From contig NZ_CP034450.1 of assembly GCF_003952505.1 (NCBI RefSeq), positions 620,001 through 684,000 on the forward strand: a stretch of 64,000 nt of DNA, in the 5' to 3' direction. A program made the position numbers and the translations under genes. The stretch comes from Mesorhizobium sp. M4B.F.Ca.ET.058.02.1.1 (GTDB lineage: Bacteria; Pseudomonadota; Alphaproteobacteria; Rhizobiales; Rhizobiaceae). Positions 50,968-64,000 of the stretch are shown piece after piece. The notes below the pieces were generated by a model. It made no database searches, was not told where the DNA came from, and was given only the letters and a program-made list of their open reading frames with translations. The first letter of the stretch is position 1, and each line of letters begins with the position of its first letter.

Positions 50968-51903
50968 TCAATCGAAGAACGCCTCGACCACGTTGCGCTT
51001 GCCGAGCATGAAGGCGTCGGCGACGTGCTGTAACGGCGCGAGATCGACGTCGGACGTCCCGGCGCGAACGATCTCGGCGAAGCGCTGGTAGAGCATCGGA
51101 TATTCAGCTTCCGGCTCGTCGTGGACGATCTTGCCGTCGATGGCGAGCTTGGCGCCGCCGCCTGAAAGCACAATCTTGCCCTTGTCGGTCTCGGCCAGGA
51201 TGTCCCAGCTCTGCGGACCGGTCTGCAGCCAGTCGAGCTCCATCGTCACCGGCACTCCATTCGAGGTGCGGAAGGCGACATGCGCGGCAACCGGCGATGC
51301 GCGATTCTCCGGAAAATCGAGAACCGCCGAGGTAATGAACATCGCCGGCAGGATGTGGGTGGCGATCGACAGCGCGTTGATGCCCGGATCGAAGACGCCA
51401 AAGCCGCCCGGCGCCCAGATCCATTCCTGGTTCGGGTGCCAGCGGCGCACGTCTTCCTTCCAGATGATCGCCGCCGAGCTGATCCTGGCCGAGGCCAGGA
51501 ACTCGCGCGCGGCCTCGACCGCCGGCGCGTAGCGTGAGTGCCAACTGGCGAAGAGAGAAACGCCATGCTTGCCGGCGATCCTCTTCAGGTCCTCGACCTC
51601 GCTGACGGTGGCGCCCGGCGGCTTCTCCAGGAAGACATGCTTCCCGGCTTCGAGCGCTGCGCGCGCGGCATCGTAACGGAACTGGGGCGGCATGCAGAGC
51701 GAGACGGCGTCGAGGTCCGGCACGGCGTCGAGCATTGCCTCGATGGTCGGAAAGTTCGGGATGCCGTCGACCTTGCCGTGCCGGCTGGCGGCGGCGATGA
51801 GCTGGTAGTCGCTGTCTTTCGCCAGGGCCGGAAGATGCTGGTCGCGGACGATCTTGCCCACGCCAACGATGCCGAGCTTGATGGGACCTTTGTTCGAGGG
51901 CAT
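50968..51903 (-). CDS. Gfo/Idh/MocA family dehydrogenase (D-galactose 1-dehydrogenase-like)
   Basis: The 311-residue protein has an N-terminal Rossmann domain (IKLGIVGVGKIVRDQHLPAL), the EKP motif in AGKHVFLEKPPGATVSEVED, and a C-terminal domain with WAPGGFGVFDPGINALSIAT and VTMELDWLQTGPQSWDI. These features fit the pentose/hexose 1-dehydrogenases of the Gfo/Idh/MocA family such as D-galactose and L-arabinose 1-dehydrogenase, which make the sugar lactone. ATG 51903. It stands alone, so the exact sugar is not fixed. Confidence 0.85.
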   Translation of the reverse strand: MPSNKGPIKLGIVGVGKIVRDQHLPALAKDSDYQLIAAASRHGKVDGIPNFPTIEAMLDAVPDLDAVSLCMPPQFRYDAARAALEAGKHVFLEKPPGATVSEVEDLKRIAGKHGVSLFASWHSRYAPAVEAAREFLASARISSAAIIWKEDVRRWHPNQEWIWAPGGFGVFDPGINALSIATHILPAMFITSAVLDFPENRASPVAAHVAFRTSNGVPVTMELDWLQTGPQSWDILAETDKGKIVLSGGGAKLAIDGKIVHDEPEAEYPMLYQRFAEIVRAGTSDVDLAPLQHVADAFMLGKRNVVEAFFD

Positions 51904-51976
51904 GGGAACTCCGAGGATTTGGAAAGGTGGGTGTTTCTAAGCAGGGAAGTGACGCCGGGCAAGCCGGCGCCGATCG

Positions 51977-52258
51977 TCAGATCGGCTCGTCGAACGTGAT
52001 GATCGACACTTCGCCTTCGAGCGCGCCCTGGTAGGCCGACAGATGCGGCTCGTCATCGGGCGCGCCGTCCATGTCGCCGATCTGGTCGAGTTCGGCCTCG
52101 GCATAGCCTTCCGCGGCGAGCGAATCGAGCGCCTTGCGCACCGCCGAATCGTCGTCGGGCGCCACAAGCATCACATGGACGCCTTCCGGCTTGCCGCCTT
52201 TCTTCTTCCAGACACGGCCGGTGATGATGGTGACCGGGCGTTCCTCATTGTCGTTCAC
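51977..52258 (-). CDS. Small conserved protein of unknown function (93 aa)
   Basis: From GTG 52258 (GAGAGGAATCAGCCC upstream) the product reads MNDNEERPVTIITGRVWKKK then GGKPEGVHVMLVAPDDDSAV, RKALDSLAAEGYAEAELDQI and ALEGEVSIITFDEPI. It looks like a compact alpha/beta protein of a type found across Rhizobiales. The frame stays open far upstream to 52723, but that extension crosses the str-operon control region and has no family character. No function known. Confidence 0.65.
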   Translation of the reverse strand: MNDNEERPVTIITGRVWKKKGGKPEGVHVMLVAPDDDSAVRKALDSLAAEGYAEAELDQIGDMDGAPDDEPHLSAYQGALEGEVSIITFDEPI

Positions 52259-52457
52259 GGGCTGATTCCTCTCGGCAAAGGGCGGGGCAAGGGCATTTCT
52301 GCGGCTCGTGCCGCCTTTTGGCATGAAGCATGGGCCGGCGACAGCCAAAAGCCGGTCACTTTCTTCCTCGCCCTTGCAAAAAGACGCAAGAAAATTACAT
52401 GCGTTTTTCGCATGGCTGCCAAGCCCCGGTTCGCGCGCAATATTTGCCAGCGCGGGG

Positions 52458-52486
52458 TTGACGGTTCGAAGGGTTGCGAGTAGAAG
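52458..52486 (+). promoter_or_regulatory. Probable str operon promoter
   Basis: TTGACG (52458-52463), a 17-bp spacer and TAGAAG (52481-52486) fit the housekeeping sigma consensus in rhizobia. It is about 250 bp upstream of rpsL, leaving a long leader that contains a strong hairpin. Confidence 0.5.
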
Positions 52487-52623
52487 CCGCCCAGTCAGAA
52501 CCGATGTGAGGCTTTCCTTTTCGAGGCGACACGCCTTGGAGTTTGCCTCAAACAGGGTTCGTTTTACGAGCGAAAAGACATTTCCGGCGCGCATGAAGCG
52601 GTTTCCGCTTCCTCTGCAATTTG

Positions 52624-52660
52624 TTCGGGCAAGACCGCGAGGCGCGGTGTGTTGCCCGAA
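52624..52660 (+). promoter_or_regulatory. Compound hairpin in the rpsL leader
   Basis: TTCGGGCAA (52624-52632) pairs exactly with TTGCCCGAA (52652-52660), and inside it ACCGCG (52634-52639) pairs with CGCGGT (52643-52648). The stacked stem lies 73 bp before the rpsL start and may be an attenuator or a binding site for an autoregulating ribosomal protein. Confidence 0.55.
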
Positions 52661-52732
52661 TTTGCGTATGGAAACGACGCTTTGAGCGGCCCTGACCGGG
52701 CAAGACACGGAATTGAGAGACAAGAGGGTTTA

Positions 52733-53104
52733 ATGCCTACCGTCAACCAGCTGATCCGCAAGCCGCGCCTGGCGCCGGTGAAGCGCAACAAGGTCCCGGC
52801 CATGCAGCAGAACCCGCAGAAGCGGGGCGTCTGCACGCGCGTCTACACCACGACGCCGAAGAAGCCGAACTCGGCGCTGCGCAAGGTGGCCAAGATCCGC
52901 CTGACCAATGGTTTCGAGGTGATCGGCTACATCCCGGGCGAAGGCCACAACCTGCAGGAACACTCCGTGGTCATGATCCGCGGCGGCCGCGTCAAGGACC
53001 TTCCGGGTGTGCGCTACCACATCATCCGCGGCGTGCTCGATACCCAGGGCGTCAAGAACCGCAAGCAGCGCCGTTCGAAATACGGTGCCAAGCGTCCGAA
53101 GTAA
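52733..53104 (+). CDS. rpsL: 30S ribosomal protein S12
   Basis: The 123-residue protein is a textbook S12: [41 protein letters not shown] and [28 protein letters not shown]. The lysines in PKKPNS and GRVKDLP, where streptomycin-resistance changes occur, are wild type. The ATG follows GACAAGAGGGTTTA. It opens the str operon (rpsL-rpsG-fusA-tuf). Confidence 0.98.
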   Translation: MPTVNQLIRKPRLAPVKRNKVPAMQQNPQKRGVCTRVYTTTPKKPNSALRKVAKIRLTNGFEVIGYIPGEGHNLQEHSVVMIRGGRVKDLPGVRYHIIRGVLDTQGVKNRKQRRSKYGAKRPK

Positions 53105-53156
53105 GGTTTTCCGGCTTCGGCGCTTTTTTTGACTGCGCCGGGCCATGAGAGATTGA

Positions 53157-53639
<483 letters not shown>

Positions 53640-53668
53640 AGCGCGAACGAGACTGAGAGGCACCTACC

Positions 53669-55759
<2,091 letters not shown>

Positions 55760-55824
55760 CTCGAGCGGGTTGCACGAGACCTTAATTCAAGCCCCGCACG
55801 GGCAAGCAGGAATGGAGACATCAC

Positions 55825-57000
<1,176 letters not shown>

Positions 57001-57068
57001 TTGGACTTAAACCGATCTGTCGCGGGCGCGGAAGTTGCCCGCGCCGCGCCAGAACAAGGAAGTGACGC

Positions 57069-57377
57069 ATGAACGGACAGAATATCCGCATCCGCCTTAA
57101 GGCGTTTGATCACCGCGTGCTCGACGCCTCGACGCGGGAGATCGTGTCGACGGCCAAGCGCACCGGCGCCAACGTCCGCGGCCCCATTCCGCTGCCGACG
57201 CGGATCGAAAAGTTCACGGTCAACCGGTCGCCTCACGTCGACAAGAAGAGCCGCGAGCAGTTCGAGATGCGCACGCACAAGCGTCTGCTCGATATCGTCG
57301 ATCCGACCCCGCAGACGGTCGATGCTTTGATGAAGCTCGACCTCGCCGCCGGTGTCGACGTCGAGATCAAGCTCTAA
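57069..57377 (+). CDS. rpsJ: 30S ribosomal protein S10
   Basis: The 102-residue protein reads [20 protein letters not shown], contains [35 protein letters not shown] and ends VDVEIKL. S10 also acts as NusE in antitermination. It is the first gene of the S10 block and lies 68 bp after tuf copy 2. A tandemly repeated leader separates it from rplC. Confidence 0.98.
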   Translation: MNGQNIRIRLKAFDHRVLDASTREIVSTAKRTGANVRGPIPLPTRIEKFTVNRSPHVDKKSREQFEMRTHKRLLDIVDPTPQTVDALMKLDLAAGVDVEIKL

Positions 57378-57459
57378 GGAACAAGAGGCGCGGGGCGACC
57401 CGGAACTCTGAAGGAACAAGAGGCGTGGAGGGGCGACAGCCCCGACAGGGAACTCTAAA
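57378..57459 (+). repeat. Tandem repeat in the rpsJ-rplC spacer
   Basis: GGAACAAGAGGCGCGG...GGAACTCTGAA (57378-57412) is followed by GGAACAAGAGGCGTGG...GGAACTCTAAA (57413-57459), with a 12-bp insertion in the second unit that forms GGGGCGACAGCCCC. The duplication multiplies ribosome-binding-like AGGAACAAGAGG sequences before rplC. Confidence 0.6.
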
Positions 57460-57471
57460 GGAATTGAACCG

Positions 57472-58188
57472 ATGCGTTCAGGTGTGATTGCAAAGAAGGT
57501 GGGAATGACCCGCATCTATAACGATGCCGGGGAACATGTTCCCGTCACCGTTCTCCAGATGGAGAATTGCCAGGTCGTGGCGCAGCGCACGCAGGAGAAG
57601 AACGGCTACACCGCCGTCCAGCTCGGCGTTGGCCTTGCCAAGGTAAAGAACACGTCGAAGGCGATGCGCGGCCATTTCGCCGCCGCTTCCGTCGAGCCGA
57701 AGGCGAAGCTCGCCGAATTCCGCGTCTCCGCCGACAACATGATCGACGTTGGCGCCGAGATCACCGTCGAGCACTTCGTCGCCGGCCAGAAGGTCGACGT
57801 CACCGGCACCTCGACCGGCAAGGGTTTCCAGGGCGTGATCAAGCGGCACAACATGGGTGGTGGCCGCGCCACGCACGGTAACTCGGTCTCGCACCGCACG
57901 CACGGCTCGACCGGCCAGCGCCAGGACCCCGGCAAGGTGTTCAAGGGCAAGAAGATGGCCGGCCACATGGGTGACGTTCGCGTCACCACGCAGAACGTCG
58001 AGGTCGTCTCGACCGACGCCGACCGCGGCCTGATCCTGATCCGCGGCGCGGTTCCCGGCGTCAAGGGCGCCTGGATCCTGGTCCGCGACGCGGCCAAGGT
58101 CGCGCTGCCGGCCAATGCGCCGAAGCCTGCCGCGATCCGCGCTGGCGCCGCCAAGAATGAAGCCCCGGCTACCGAGGGAGCGGAATAA
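57472..58188 (+). CDS. rplC: 50S ribosomal protein L3
   Basis: The 238-residue protein begins [20 protein letters not shown] and contains [49 protein letters not shown], the L3 core. It has a somewhat extended Ala-rich C-terminus. The stop overlaps the rplD start by one base. Confidence 0.98.
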   Translation: MRSGVIAKKVGMTRIYNDAGEHVPVTVLQMENCQVVAQRTQEKNGYTAVQLGVGLAKVKNTSKAMRGHFAAASVEPKAKLAEFRVSADNMIDVGAEITVEHFVAGQKVDVTGTSTGKGFQGVIKRHNMGGGRATHGNSVSHRTHGSTGQRQDPGKVFKGKKMAGHMGDVRVTTQNVEVVSTDADRGLILIRGAVPGVKGAWILVRDAAKVALPANAPKPAAIRAGAAKNEAPATEGAE

Positions 58189-58808
58189 TGGACCTCAAAA
58201 TCACAACGCTGGGCGGCAAGGACGCCGGCAAGGTGAAACTCTCCGAGGAGATTTTCGGCCTTGATCCGCGCGAGGACATCCTGCAGCGCGTCGTGCGCTG
58301 GCAGCTGGCCAAGAAGCAGCAGGGCACGCACAAGGCCAAGGGCCGCGCCGAGATCGCGCGCACCGGCGCCAAGATGTACAAGCAGAAGGGTACGGGCCGC
58401 GCCCGCCACCATTCGGCTCGCGCCCCGCAGTTCCGCGGCGGCGGCAAGGCGCACGGCCCGGTCGTGCGCAGCCACGAGCACGACCTGCCGAAGAAGGTGC
58501 GCGCGCTCGGCCTCAAGCATGCTCTGTCGGCGAAGGCCAAGAGCGCGTCGATTATCATCGTTGACGAGCTGAAGCTGACCGAGGCCAAGACCAAGGCGCT
58601 GGTCGCGAATTTCGAGACGCTTGGCCTGACCAACGCGCTCGTCATCGGCGGCGCCGAGCTCGACCAGAACTTCAAGCTGGCGGCGACCAACATTCCGAAC
58701 ATCGACGTGCTGCCCATCCAGGGCATCAACGTCTACGACATTCTGCGCCGCGGCACGCTGGTCCTTTCCAAGGCCGCCGTCGAGGCTCTCGAGGAGCGCT
58801 TCAAATGA
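58188..58808 (+). CDS. rplD: 50S ribosomal protein L4
   Basis: The 206-residue protein has the L4 rRNA-binding loop [30 protein letters not shown] and the C-terminal part ending [17 protein letters not shown]4 represses the S10 operon in enteric bacteria; whether it does here is unknown. It overlaps rplC by one base and rplW by four. Confidence 0.98.
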   Translation: MDLKITTLGGKDAGKVKLSEEIFGLDPREDILQRVVRWQLAKKQQGTHKAKGRAEIARTGAKMYKQKGTGRARHHSARAPQFRGGGKAHGPVVRSHEHDLPKKVRALGLKHALSAKAKSASIIIVDELKLTEAKTKALVANFETLGLTNALVIGGAELDQNFKLAATNIPNIDVLPIQGINVYDILRRGTLVLSKAAVEALEERFK

Positions 58809-59098
58809 CCGACCTTCGTCACTACGACGTGATCGTCTCGCCGGCGATCACCGAAAAGTCGACCATGGCTTCCGAGCAGAACCAGGTCGTCTTCAACGTC
58901 GCCAAGAAGGCGTCGAAGCCGGAAATCAAGGCCGCCGTCGAAGCCCTCTTCGGGGTCAAGGTTACGGCCGTGAACACGCTTGTCCGCAAGGGCAAGATCA
59001 AGCGCTTCCGCGGCACGATCGGCCGCCAGGGCGACGTCAAGAAGGCGGTTGTGACGCTGGCCGACGGCCAGTCGATCGACGTCGCGACGGGTCTCTGA
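58805..59098 (+). CDS. rplW: 50S ribosomal protein L23
   Basis: The 97-residue protein reads [20 protein letters not shown] and contains [21 protein letters not shown]23 sits at the tunnel exit and docks trigger factor and SRP. Its ATG overlaps the rplD stop (ATGA). Confidence 0.98.
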   Translation: MTDLRHYDVIVSPAITEKSTMASEQNQVVFNVAKKASKPEIKAAVEALFGVKVTAVNTLVRKGKIKRFRGTIGRQGDVKKAVVTLADGQSIDVATGL

Positions 59099-59120
59099 GC
59101 AAGGCCGCGAGGACAGGACA

Positions 59121-59954
59121 ATGGCACTCAAGAAATTCAACCCGGTAACGCCGAGCACCCGCCAGCTGGTCATCGTCGACCGCTCGGGCCTCTACAAGGG
59201 CAAGCCCGTGAAGGGCCTGACCGAAGGCCTGACCAAGTCGGGCGGCCGCAACAATTACGGCCGCATCACCGCCCGCTTCATCGGCGGCGGTCACAAGCGT
59301 TCGTACCGCATCATCGACTTCAAGCGCCGCAAGTTCGACGTCGTCGGCACGGTGGAGCGGATCGAATACGATCCGAACCGCACCGCCTTCATCGCGCTGA
59401 TCAAGTATGACGACGGCGAGCTGTCCTACATCATCGCCCCGCAGCGCCTTGCCGCCGGCGACAAGATCGTGGCAGGCGAAGCGGTCGACGTGAAGCCGGG
59501 CAATGCGATGCCGTTGGCCTCGATGCCGGTCGGCACGATCGTCCACAACATCGAGCTGAAGCCGGGCAAGGGCGGCCAGGTCGCCCGTTCGGCGGGCGGT
59601 TACGCCCAGCTCGTCGGCCGCGACCAGGGCATGGCGATCCTGCGCCTCAACTCGGGCGAGCAGCGCGTCGTGCACGGTTCCTGCATGGCGACCGTCGGCG
59701 CGGTGTCGAACCCCGACCACGGCAACATCAATGACGGCAAAGCCGGCCGCACCGTGTGGCGCGGCAAGCGTCCGCACAATCGCGGCGTGGCCATGAACCC
59801 GGTCGATCACCCGCACGGCGGCGGCGAAGGCCGCACCTCGGGTGGCCGTCATCCGGTTTCGCCCTGGGGCAAGCCGACCAAGGGCAAGAAGACGCGGTCC
59901 AACAAGGCGACCGACAAGTTCATCGTGCGCTCGCGCCATCAGCGCAAGAGCTAA
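59121..59954 (+). CDS. rplB: 50S ribosomal protein L2
   Basis: The 277-residue protein begins [20 protein letters not shown] and contains [20 protein letters not shown] and [29 protein letters not shown], the conserved L2 C-terminal block with the peptidyl-transferase-proximal histidine. Normal length, 22 bp after rplW. Confidence 0.98.
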   Translation: MALKKFNPVTPSTRQLVIVDRSGLYKGKPVKGLTEGLTKSGGRNNYGRITARFIGGGHKRSYRIIDFKRRKFDVVGTVERIEYDPNRTAFIALIKYDDGELSYIIAPQRLAAGDKIVAGEAVDVKPGNAMPLASMPVGTIVHNIELKPGKGGQVARSAGGYAQLVGRDQGMAILRLNSGEQRVVHGSCMATVGAVSNPDHGNINDGKAGRTVWRGKRPHNRGVAMNPVDHPHGGGEGRTSGGRHPVSPWGKPTKGKKTRSNKATDKFIVRSRHQRKS

Positions 59955-59970
59955 GAAGAGGTAACGCCAA

Positions 59971-60249
59971 GTGACTCGTTCGATTTGGAAAGGCCCCTTC
60001 ATCGACGGCTACCTTCTCAAGAAGGTGGACAAGGTTCGTGAAGGCGGTCGCAATGAGGTGATCAAGATGTGGAGCCGTCGCTCCACCATCCTGCCGCAGT
60101 TCGTCGGCTTCACCTTCGGTGTCTACAACGGCCAGAAGCATGTTCCCGTCTCCGTGAACGAGGACATGGTCGGTCACAAGTTCGGTGAATTCGCTCCGAC
60201 CCGGACCTATTACGGTCACGGCGCGGATAAGAAGGCGAAGAGGAAATAA
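59971..60249 (+). CDS. rpsS: 30S ribosomal protein S19
   Basis: The 92-residue protein starts at GTG 59971 (AAGAGGTAACGCCAA upstream) with [20 protein letters not shown] and contains [43 protein letters not shown]. It sits in the 30S head next to S13. Confidence 0.98.
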   Translation: MTRSIWKGPFIDGYLLKKVDKVREGGRNEVIKMWSRRSTILPQFVGFTFGVYNGQKHVPVSVNEDMVGHKFGEFAPTRTYYGHGADKKAKRK

Positions 60250-60251
60250 TC

Positions 60252-60641
60252 ATGGGCAAGGCCAAAGCTCCGCGCAGGCTTGCTGACAACGAGGCGCGCG
60301 CCGTTCTGCGCACGATCCGTATCAGCCCGCAGAAGCTGAACCTGGTTGCCGCGCTGATCCGCGGCAAGAAGGTCGCGACAGCGCTTTCCGACCTCGAATT
60401 CTCGGCCAAGCGGATTTCCGGCACGGTCAAGAAGACGCTGGAATCGGCGATCGCCAACGCGGAAAACAACCACGACCTCGACGTCGACGCGCTGATCGTG
60501 GCGGAAGCCTATGTCGGCAAGTCGATCGTCATGAAGCGGTTCCACGCTCGTGGCCGTGGCCGCGCCAGCCGTATCGAAAAGCCGTTCTCGCACCTCACGA
60601 TCGTCGTTCGTGAAGTCGAGGAAAAAGGGGAGGCCGCATAA
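60252..60641 (+). CDS. rplV: 50S ribosomal protein L22
   Basis: The 129-residue protein reads [31 protein letters not shown] and has the extended hairpin and [18 protein letters not shown] ending that lines the exit tunnel. It begins 2 bp after rpsS, and its last base is shared with the first base of rpsC. Confidence 0.98.
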   Translation: MGKAKAPRRLADNEARAVLRTIRISPQKLNLVAALIRGKKVATALSDLEFSAKRISGTVKKTLESAIANAENNHDLDVDALIVAEAYVGKSIVMKRFHARGRGRASRIEKPFSHLTIVVREVEEKGEAA

Positions 60642-61372
60642 TGGGCCAGAAAGTCAATCCGATCGGGCTGCGTCTCGGCATCAACCGCACCTGGGATTCG
60701 CGCTGGTTCGCGAACACCGGCGAGTACGGCCAGCTGCTGCATGAGGACATCAAGATCCGCAAGTATCTTGAGAAGGAACTCAAGCAGGCCGCCATCTCCA
60801 AGGTCGTGATCGAGCGTCCGCACAAGAAGTGCCGCGTCACCATCCACGCGGCGCGTCCGGGCCTGATCATCGGCAAGAAGGGCGCCGACATCGAGAAGCT
60901 TCGCAAGAAGCTGATGGAGATGACGAAGTCCGAGACGCACCTCAACATCGTCGAGGTGCGCAAGCCGGAGATCGACGCCACGCTGATCGCGCAGTCGATC
61001 GCCCAGCAGCTGGAGCGCCGCATCGCGTTCCGCCGCGCCATGAAGCGCGCCGTTCAGTCGGCGATGCGTCTCGGCGCCGAGGGCATCCGCATCAACTGCT
61101 CGGGTCGTCTGGGCGGCGCCGAAATCGCGCGCATGGAATGGTACCGCGAAGGCCGCGTGCCGCTGCATACGCTGCGCGCCGATGTCGACTACGGCACGGC
61201 CGAGGCGAACACCGCTTACGGCATCTGCGGCGTCAAGGTCTGGGTGTTCAAGGGCGAGATCCTCGAGCACGACCCGATGGCGTCGGAACGCCGGGCCACC
61301 GAGGGCGATCATGCGCATGGCGGCAGCGCCGGTGGTGAGCGCGAGCGCGGTCGCCGTCGCGAAAACGCCTGA
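60641..61372 (+). CDS. rpsC: 30S ribosomal protein S3
   Basis: The 243-residue protein begins [20 protein letters not shown], has the KH-domain segment [20 protein letters not shown] and the C-terminal [27 protein letters not shown] motif. A Gly/Arg-rich tail ends the protein. It overlaps rplV by one base. Confidence 0.98.
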   Translation: MGQKVNPIGLRLGINRTWDSRWFANTGEYGQLLHEDIKIRKYLEKELKQAAISKVVIERPHKKCRVTIHAARPGLIIGKKGADIEKLRKKLMEMTKSETHLNIVEVRKPEIDATLIAQSIAQQLERRIAFRRAMKRAVQSAMRLGAEGIRINCSGRLGGAEIARMEWYREGRVPLHTLRADVDYGTAEANTAYGICGVKVWVFKGEILEHDPMASERRATEGDHAHGGSAGGERERGRRRENA

Positions 61373-61399
61373 GACATTTGAGAATTTGGAGTTAGAACG

Positions 61400-61813
61400 A
61401 TGCTGCAGCCAAAGCGCACAAAGTTCCGCAAGCAGTTCAAGGGCCGCATCCACGGTACCGCCAAGGGCGGCACCAATCTGGATTTCGGCGGTTTCGGGCT
61501 GAAGGCGCTTGAGCCGAACCGCGTCACCGCGCGCGAGATCGAGGCGGCCCGCCGCGCGATCACCCGCGAGATGAAGCGCGCCGGCCGCGTCTGGATCCGG
61601 GTGTTCCCGGATCTGCCGGTCACCTCGAAGCCGACCGAAGTGCGTATGGGTAAAGGCAAGGGCGCCGTCGACTATTGGGCGGCGCGCGTCAAGCCTGGCC
61701 GCATCATGTTCGAGATCGACGGCGTCAGCGAAGAGACGGCGCGCGAGGCGCTGCGCCTCGGCGCGGCGAAGCTCTCGGTCAGGACGCGCTTCGTACAGCG
61801 CATCGCAGAATAA
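61400..61813 (+). CDS. rplP: 50S ribosomal protein L16
   Basis: The 137-residue protein reads [20 protein letters not shown] and contains [42 protein letters not shown], the L16 signature. It lies near the A-site tRNA elbow. ATG follows TTGGAGTTAGAACG. Confidence 0.98.
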   Translation: MLQPKRTKFRKQFKGRIHGTAKGGTNLDFGGFGLKALEPNRVTAREIEAARRAITREMKRAGRVWIRVFPDLPVTSKPTEVRMGKGKGAVDYWAARVKPGRIMFEIDGVSEETAREALRLGAAKLSVRTRFVQRIAE

Positions 61814-61826
61814 GGACGGGCCGATC

Positions 61827-62027
61827 ATGAAAGCCGAAGACATCCGGACCAAGACCCAGGACCAGCTGACCGACGACCTGGCCAGCCTGAAGAAGGAGCA
61901 GTTCAACCTGCGCTTCCAGAAGGCCACCGGTCAGCTCGAGAAGACCGCGCGCGTGAAGCAGGTCCGCAGGGACATAGCGCGCATCAAGACCATCGCTGCG
62001 GAAAAGTCCGCGGCCAAGAAGGCTTAA
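61827..62027 (+). CDS. rpmC: 50S ribosomal protein L29
   Basis: The 66-residue helical-hairpin protein reads [55 protein letters not shown]. It neighbours L23 at the exit tunnel. It follows rplP by 13 bp. Confidence 0.97.
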   Translation: MKAEDIRTKTQDQLTDDLASLKKEQFNLRFQKATGQLEKTARVKQVRRDIARIKTIAAEKSAAKKA

Positions 62028-62038
62028 GGACGAAAACC

Positions 62039-62278
62039 ATGCCAAAGCGCATTCTGCAGGGCACCGTCGTCAGCGACAAGAATGAGAAGACGGTCGTCGT
62101 CAAGGTCGAACGGCGCTTCACGCATCCCGTGATGAAGAAGACCGTGCGCATGACCAAGAAGTACAAGGCGCACGACGAGAACAACGCCCACAAGATCGGC
62201 GATCAGGTGTTCATCCAGGAATCGAAGCCGATTTCCAAGGACAAGCGCTGGATCGTCGTGTCTTCGGACCAGGCGTAA
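62039..62278 (+). CDS. rpsQ: 30S ribosomal protein S17
   Basis: The 79-residue OB-fold protein reads [49 protein letters not shown], ending with [14 protein letters not shown]. It binds 16S rRNA early in assembly. A 72-bp spacer separates it from rplN. Confidence 0.98.
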   Translation: MPKRILQGTVVSDKNEKTVVVKVERRFTHPVMKKTVRMTKKYKAHDENNAHKIGDQVFIQESKPISKDKRWIVVSSDQA

Positions 62279-62350
62279 ACAAACGAATTTTGGACAGACC
62301 GGGGAGGGGCTTCGAGCCTGTCCCGTTAGAAAAGAAGAAGGCGGCCAGTC

Positions 62351-62719
62351 ATGATTCAGATGCAAACAAACCTCGACGTCGCGGATAATTCCGGCGCCCG
62401 TCGTGTCATGTGCATCAAGGTGCTGGGCGGCTCGAAGCGGAAATACGCCTCTGTCGGCGACATCATCGTGGTGTCGATCAAGGAAGCCATTCCGCGCGGC
62501 CGCGTGAAGAAGGGCGATGTGATGAAGGCGGTCGTTGTTCGCACGGCCAAGGACATCCGACGCCCGGACGGCAGCGTGATCCGTTTCGACAAGAACGCGG
62601 CTGTTCTCGTCGACAACAAGAAAGAGCCGATCGGCACGCGTATCTTCGGACCGGTTCCGCGCGAACTTCGCGCCAAGAACCACATGAAGATCATCTCGCT
62701 CGCGCCTGAAGTGCTGTAA
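62351..62719 (+). CDS. rplN: 50S ribosomal protein L14
   Basis: The 122-residue protein reads [57 protein letters not shown] and ends [18 protein letters not shown]. First gene of the spc-type block, fused here to the S10 block without a terminator that I can see. Confidence 0.98.
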   Translation: MIQMQTNLDVADNSGARRVMCIKVLGGSKRKYASVGDIIVVSIKEAIPRGRVKKGDVMKAVVVRTAKDIRRPDGSVIRFDKNAAVLVDNKKEPIGTRIFGPVPRELRAKNHMKIISLAPEVL

Positions 62720-62731
62720 GGAGCCGGACCA

Positions 62732-63046
62732 ATGCAGAAGATCAGAAAAGGCGACAAGGTCGTCGTGCTTGCCGGCAAGGACAAGGGCCGTTCGGGCGAA
62801 GTCCTGTCGGTGCAGCCGAAGGAAGACACCGCGCTGGTGCGCGGCGTCAACCTGATCCGCCGTCACCAGAAGCAGACCCAGTCCCAAGAGGGCGGGATCA
62901 TCACCAAGGAAGCGCCGATCCACCTGTCGAACATCGCGCTGGCCGACCCCAAGGACGGCAAGCCGACCCGCGTCGGTTTCACCATCCAGAAGGACGGCAA
63001 GAAGGTGCGCGTCGCCAAGCGTTCGGGAGAAGTCATCAATGGCTAA
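62732..63046 (+). CDS. rplX: 50S ribosomal protein L24
   Basis: The 104-residue KOW-domain protein reads [27 protein letters not shown] and ends [25 protein letters not shown]. It initiates 50S assembly. Its end overlaps the rplE start by 8 nt. Confidence 0.97.
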   Translation: MQKIRKGDKVVVLAGKDKGRSGEVLSVQPKEDTALVRGVNLIRRHQKQTQSQEGGIITKEAPIHLSNIALADPKDGKPTRVGFTIQKDGKKVRVAKRSGEVING

Positions 63047-63617
63047 GGCTGAAACCAAGCAGGCGGCTGCCAAGAACGAGCCGCGCCTCAAGAAGGTCTA
63101 TAACGAGACCATCCGCAAGGCGCTGCAGGAGCAGTTCGGCTACGACAACGACATGCAGGTTCCGCGCCTCGACAAGATCGTGCTGAACATGGGCGTCGGC
63201 GAGGCGACCGGCGATTCGAAGAAGCCTTCGGTCGCGGCCGAGGACCTCGCGATGATCGCCGGCCAGAAGGCCGTCGTCACCCGCGCCCGCAACTCGATCG
63301 CCGGGTTCAAGGTGCGCGAGAACATGCCGATCGGCGCCAAGGTCACGCTGCGCAAGGAACGCATGTACGAGTTCCTCGATCGCCTCGTGAACATCGCGCT
63401 GCCGCGAGTCCGCGACTTCCGCGGGCTGAACCCGAAGAGCTTTGACGGCCGTGGCAACTATGCCATGGGCATCAAGGAACACATCGTGTTCCCGGAGATC
63501 AACTACGACAAGGTTGATCAGGTCTGGGGCATGGACGTCATCGTTTGTACGACGGCGAAGACGGACGACGAAGCCAGGGCTCTGCTCAAGGCTTTCAACT
63601 TCCCCTTCCGCCAGTAA
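63039..63617 (+). CDS. rplE: 50S ribosomal protein L5
   Basis: The 192-residue protein has a short Lys/Ala-rich N-terminal extension, then [43 protein letters not shown] and [29 protein letters not shown], the L5 5S-rRNA-binding core. ATG 63039 is inside rplX. Confidence 0.98.
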   Translation: MAKAETKQAAAKNEPRLKKVYNETIRKALQEQFGYDNDMQVPRLDKIVLNMGVGEATGDSKKPSVAAEDLAMIAGQKAVVTRARNSIAGFKVRENMPIGAKVTLRKERMYEFLDRLVNIALPRVRDFRGLNPKSFDGRGNYAMGIKEHIVFPEINYDKVDQVWGMDVIVCTTAKTDDEARALLKAFNFPFRQ

Positions 63618-63643
63618 CGGCAGCGAAAAAGGAAAAATCTGAA

Positions 63644-63949
63644 ATGGCAAAGACCAGCTCAGTCGAGAAGAACAACAGGCGCCGGAAGCTTGCGGACCAA
63701 TATGCCGCCAAGCGCAAGGCACTGAAGGCCATCGTCATGGATCAGTCCAAGCCGATGGAAGAGCGTTTCCGCGCCCAGTTGAAGCTGTCGGCACTGCCGC
63801 GCAACTCGGCCAAGATCCGCATCCGCAACCGCTGCGAAGTCACCGGCCGCCCGCGCGCCTACTATCGCAAGCTCAAGGTTTCGCGTATCGCGCTTCGCGA
63901 TCTTGGCAACAACGGCCAGATCCCGGGCCTGGTCAAGTCGAGCTGGTAA
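63644..63949 (+). CDS. rpsN: 30S ribosomal protein S14
   Basis: The 101-residue protein is the long, zinc-free form: [20 protein letters not shown] and [39 protein letters not shown], with no CxxC pairs. ATG 63644 follows GGAAAAATCTGAA; the frame opens earlier but only in shadow sequence. Confidence 0.98.
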   Translation: MAKTSSVEKNNRRRKLADQYAAKRKALKAIVMDQSKPMEERFRAQLKLSALPRNSAKIRIRNRCEVTGRPRAYYRKLKVSRIALRDLGNNGQIPGLVKSSW

Positions 63950-63962
63950 GGAGGACATTGAG

Positions 63963-64000
63963 ATGTCATTGAGCGATCCTCTCGGCGATATGCTGACCCG
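63963..64000 (+). CDS. rpsH: 30S ribosomal protein S8, 5' end only
   Basis: ATG 63963 follows AAGGAGGACATTGAG, and the first residues MSLSDPLGDMLTR match the start of S8, next in the spc operon after rpsN. The gene runs off the right edge. Confidence 0.93.
   Translation, partial: MSLSDPLGDMLT

Larger units (their letters stand above)
52259..52732. other. Control region of the str-S10-spc ribosomal gene cluster
   Basis: A 474-bp gene-free stretch lies between the small minus-strand gene and rpsL. It holds a good promoter candidate at 52458-52486 and a strong compound hairpin at 52624-52660, and so is most simply a long transcribed leader. Confidence 0.6.

Overview
The window looks like a chromosomal segment of a Mesorhizobium-like alphaproteobacterium (Hyphomicrobiales). 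The evidence is high GC with strong third-position GC, rhizobial families (BA14K, glycolipid-binding, TrHbII-like globin), a tuf gene duplicated between the secE/nusG neighbourhood and the str operon, and a CCTTCTCCCCGT-type palindrome of the sort scattered through mesorhizobial genomes. Genus-level assignment is inference from gene content and order.

Layout. 1-10013 is ordinary chromosome: the tail of one GFA protein and a complete second one, secreted proteins, an OmpA-like lipoprotein, a DEAD-box RNA helicase, NAD kinase, a decayed caspase-like gene, and a polyamine-type binding protein / amidase / TetR cluster. 10180-22427 is a 12.2-kb integrative element inserted in the anticodon loop of a tRNA-Thr(UGU) gene. 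22428-31864 is chromosome again: small membrane proteins, BA14K, a YbaK-like deacylase, the glyoxylate-to-glycerate genes gcl-hyi-glxR with a divergent IclR regulator, rlmB, tRNA-Tyr, tRNA-Gly and an EamA transporter. 32102-41103 holds tuf copy 1, a double ClpP-fold secreted protein, a methyltransferase, a globin/glycolipid-binding pair, tRNA-Trp, secE-nusG and rplKAJL. rpoB-rpoC follow to 49817. After a methyltransferase, a frameshifted gene and a Gfo/Idh/MocA dehydrogenase come the joined str-S10-spc ribosomal operons (rpsL to the start of rpsH), running off the right edge.

The element is the most interesting part. Its insertion splits the host tRNA-Thr(UGU) into a 3' half (10180-10224) and a 5' half (22390-22427), both ending in the same 7-bp core TTACAAA, which is exactly the anticodon loop. 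Neither half is rebuilt. Instead the element carries a complete, different tRNA-Thr(UGU) at 22230-22305, on the same strand and directly downstream of the stranded 5' half, so the host promoter (22441-22468) should now transcribe the replacement. The element also encodes a tyrosine recombinase, an AlpA-like protein, a primase-polymerase/helicase followed by a perfect 25-bp inverted repeat and 12-bp-phased iteron-like motifs (a candidate replication origin), several small unknown proteins, a lone receiver domain, and a tightly overlapping three-gene cassette led by a TIGR04255-type protein next to the right att site.

All product names come from reading motifs and overall sequence character; no database search was run.
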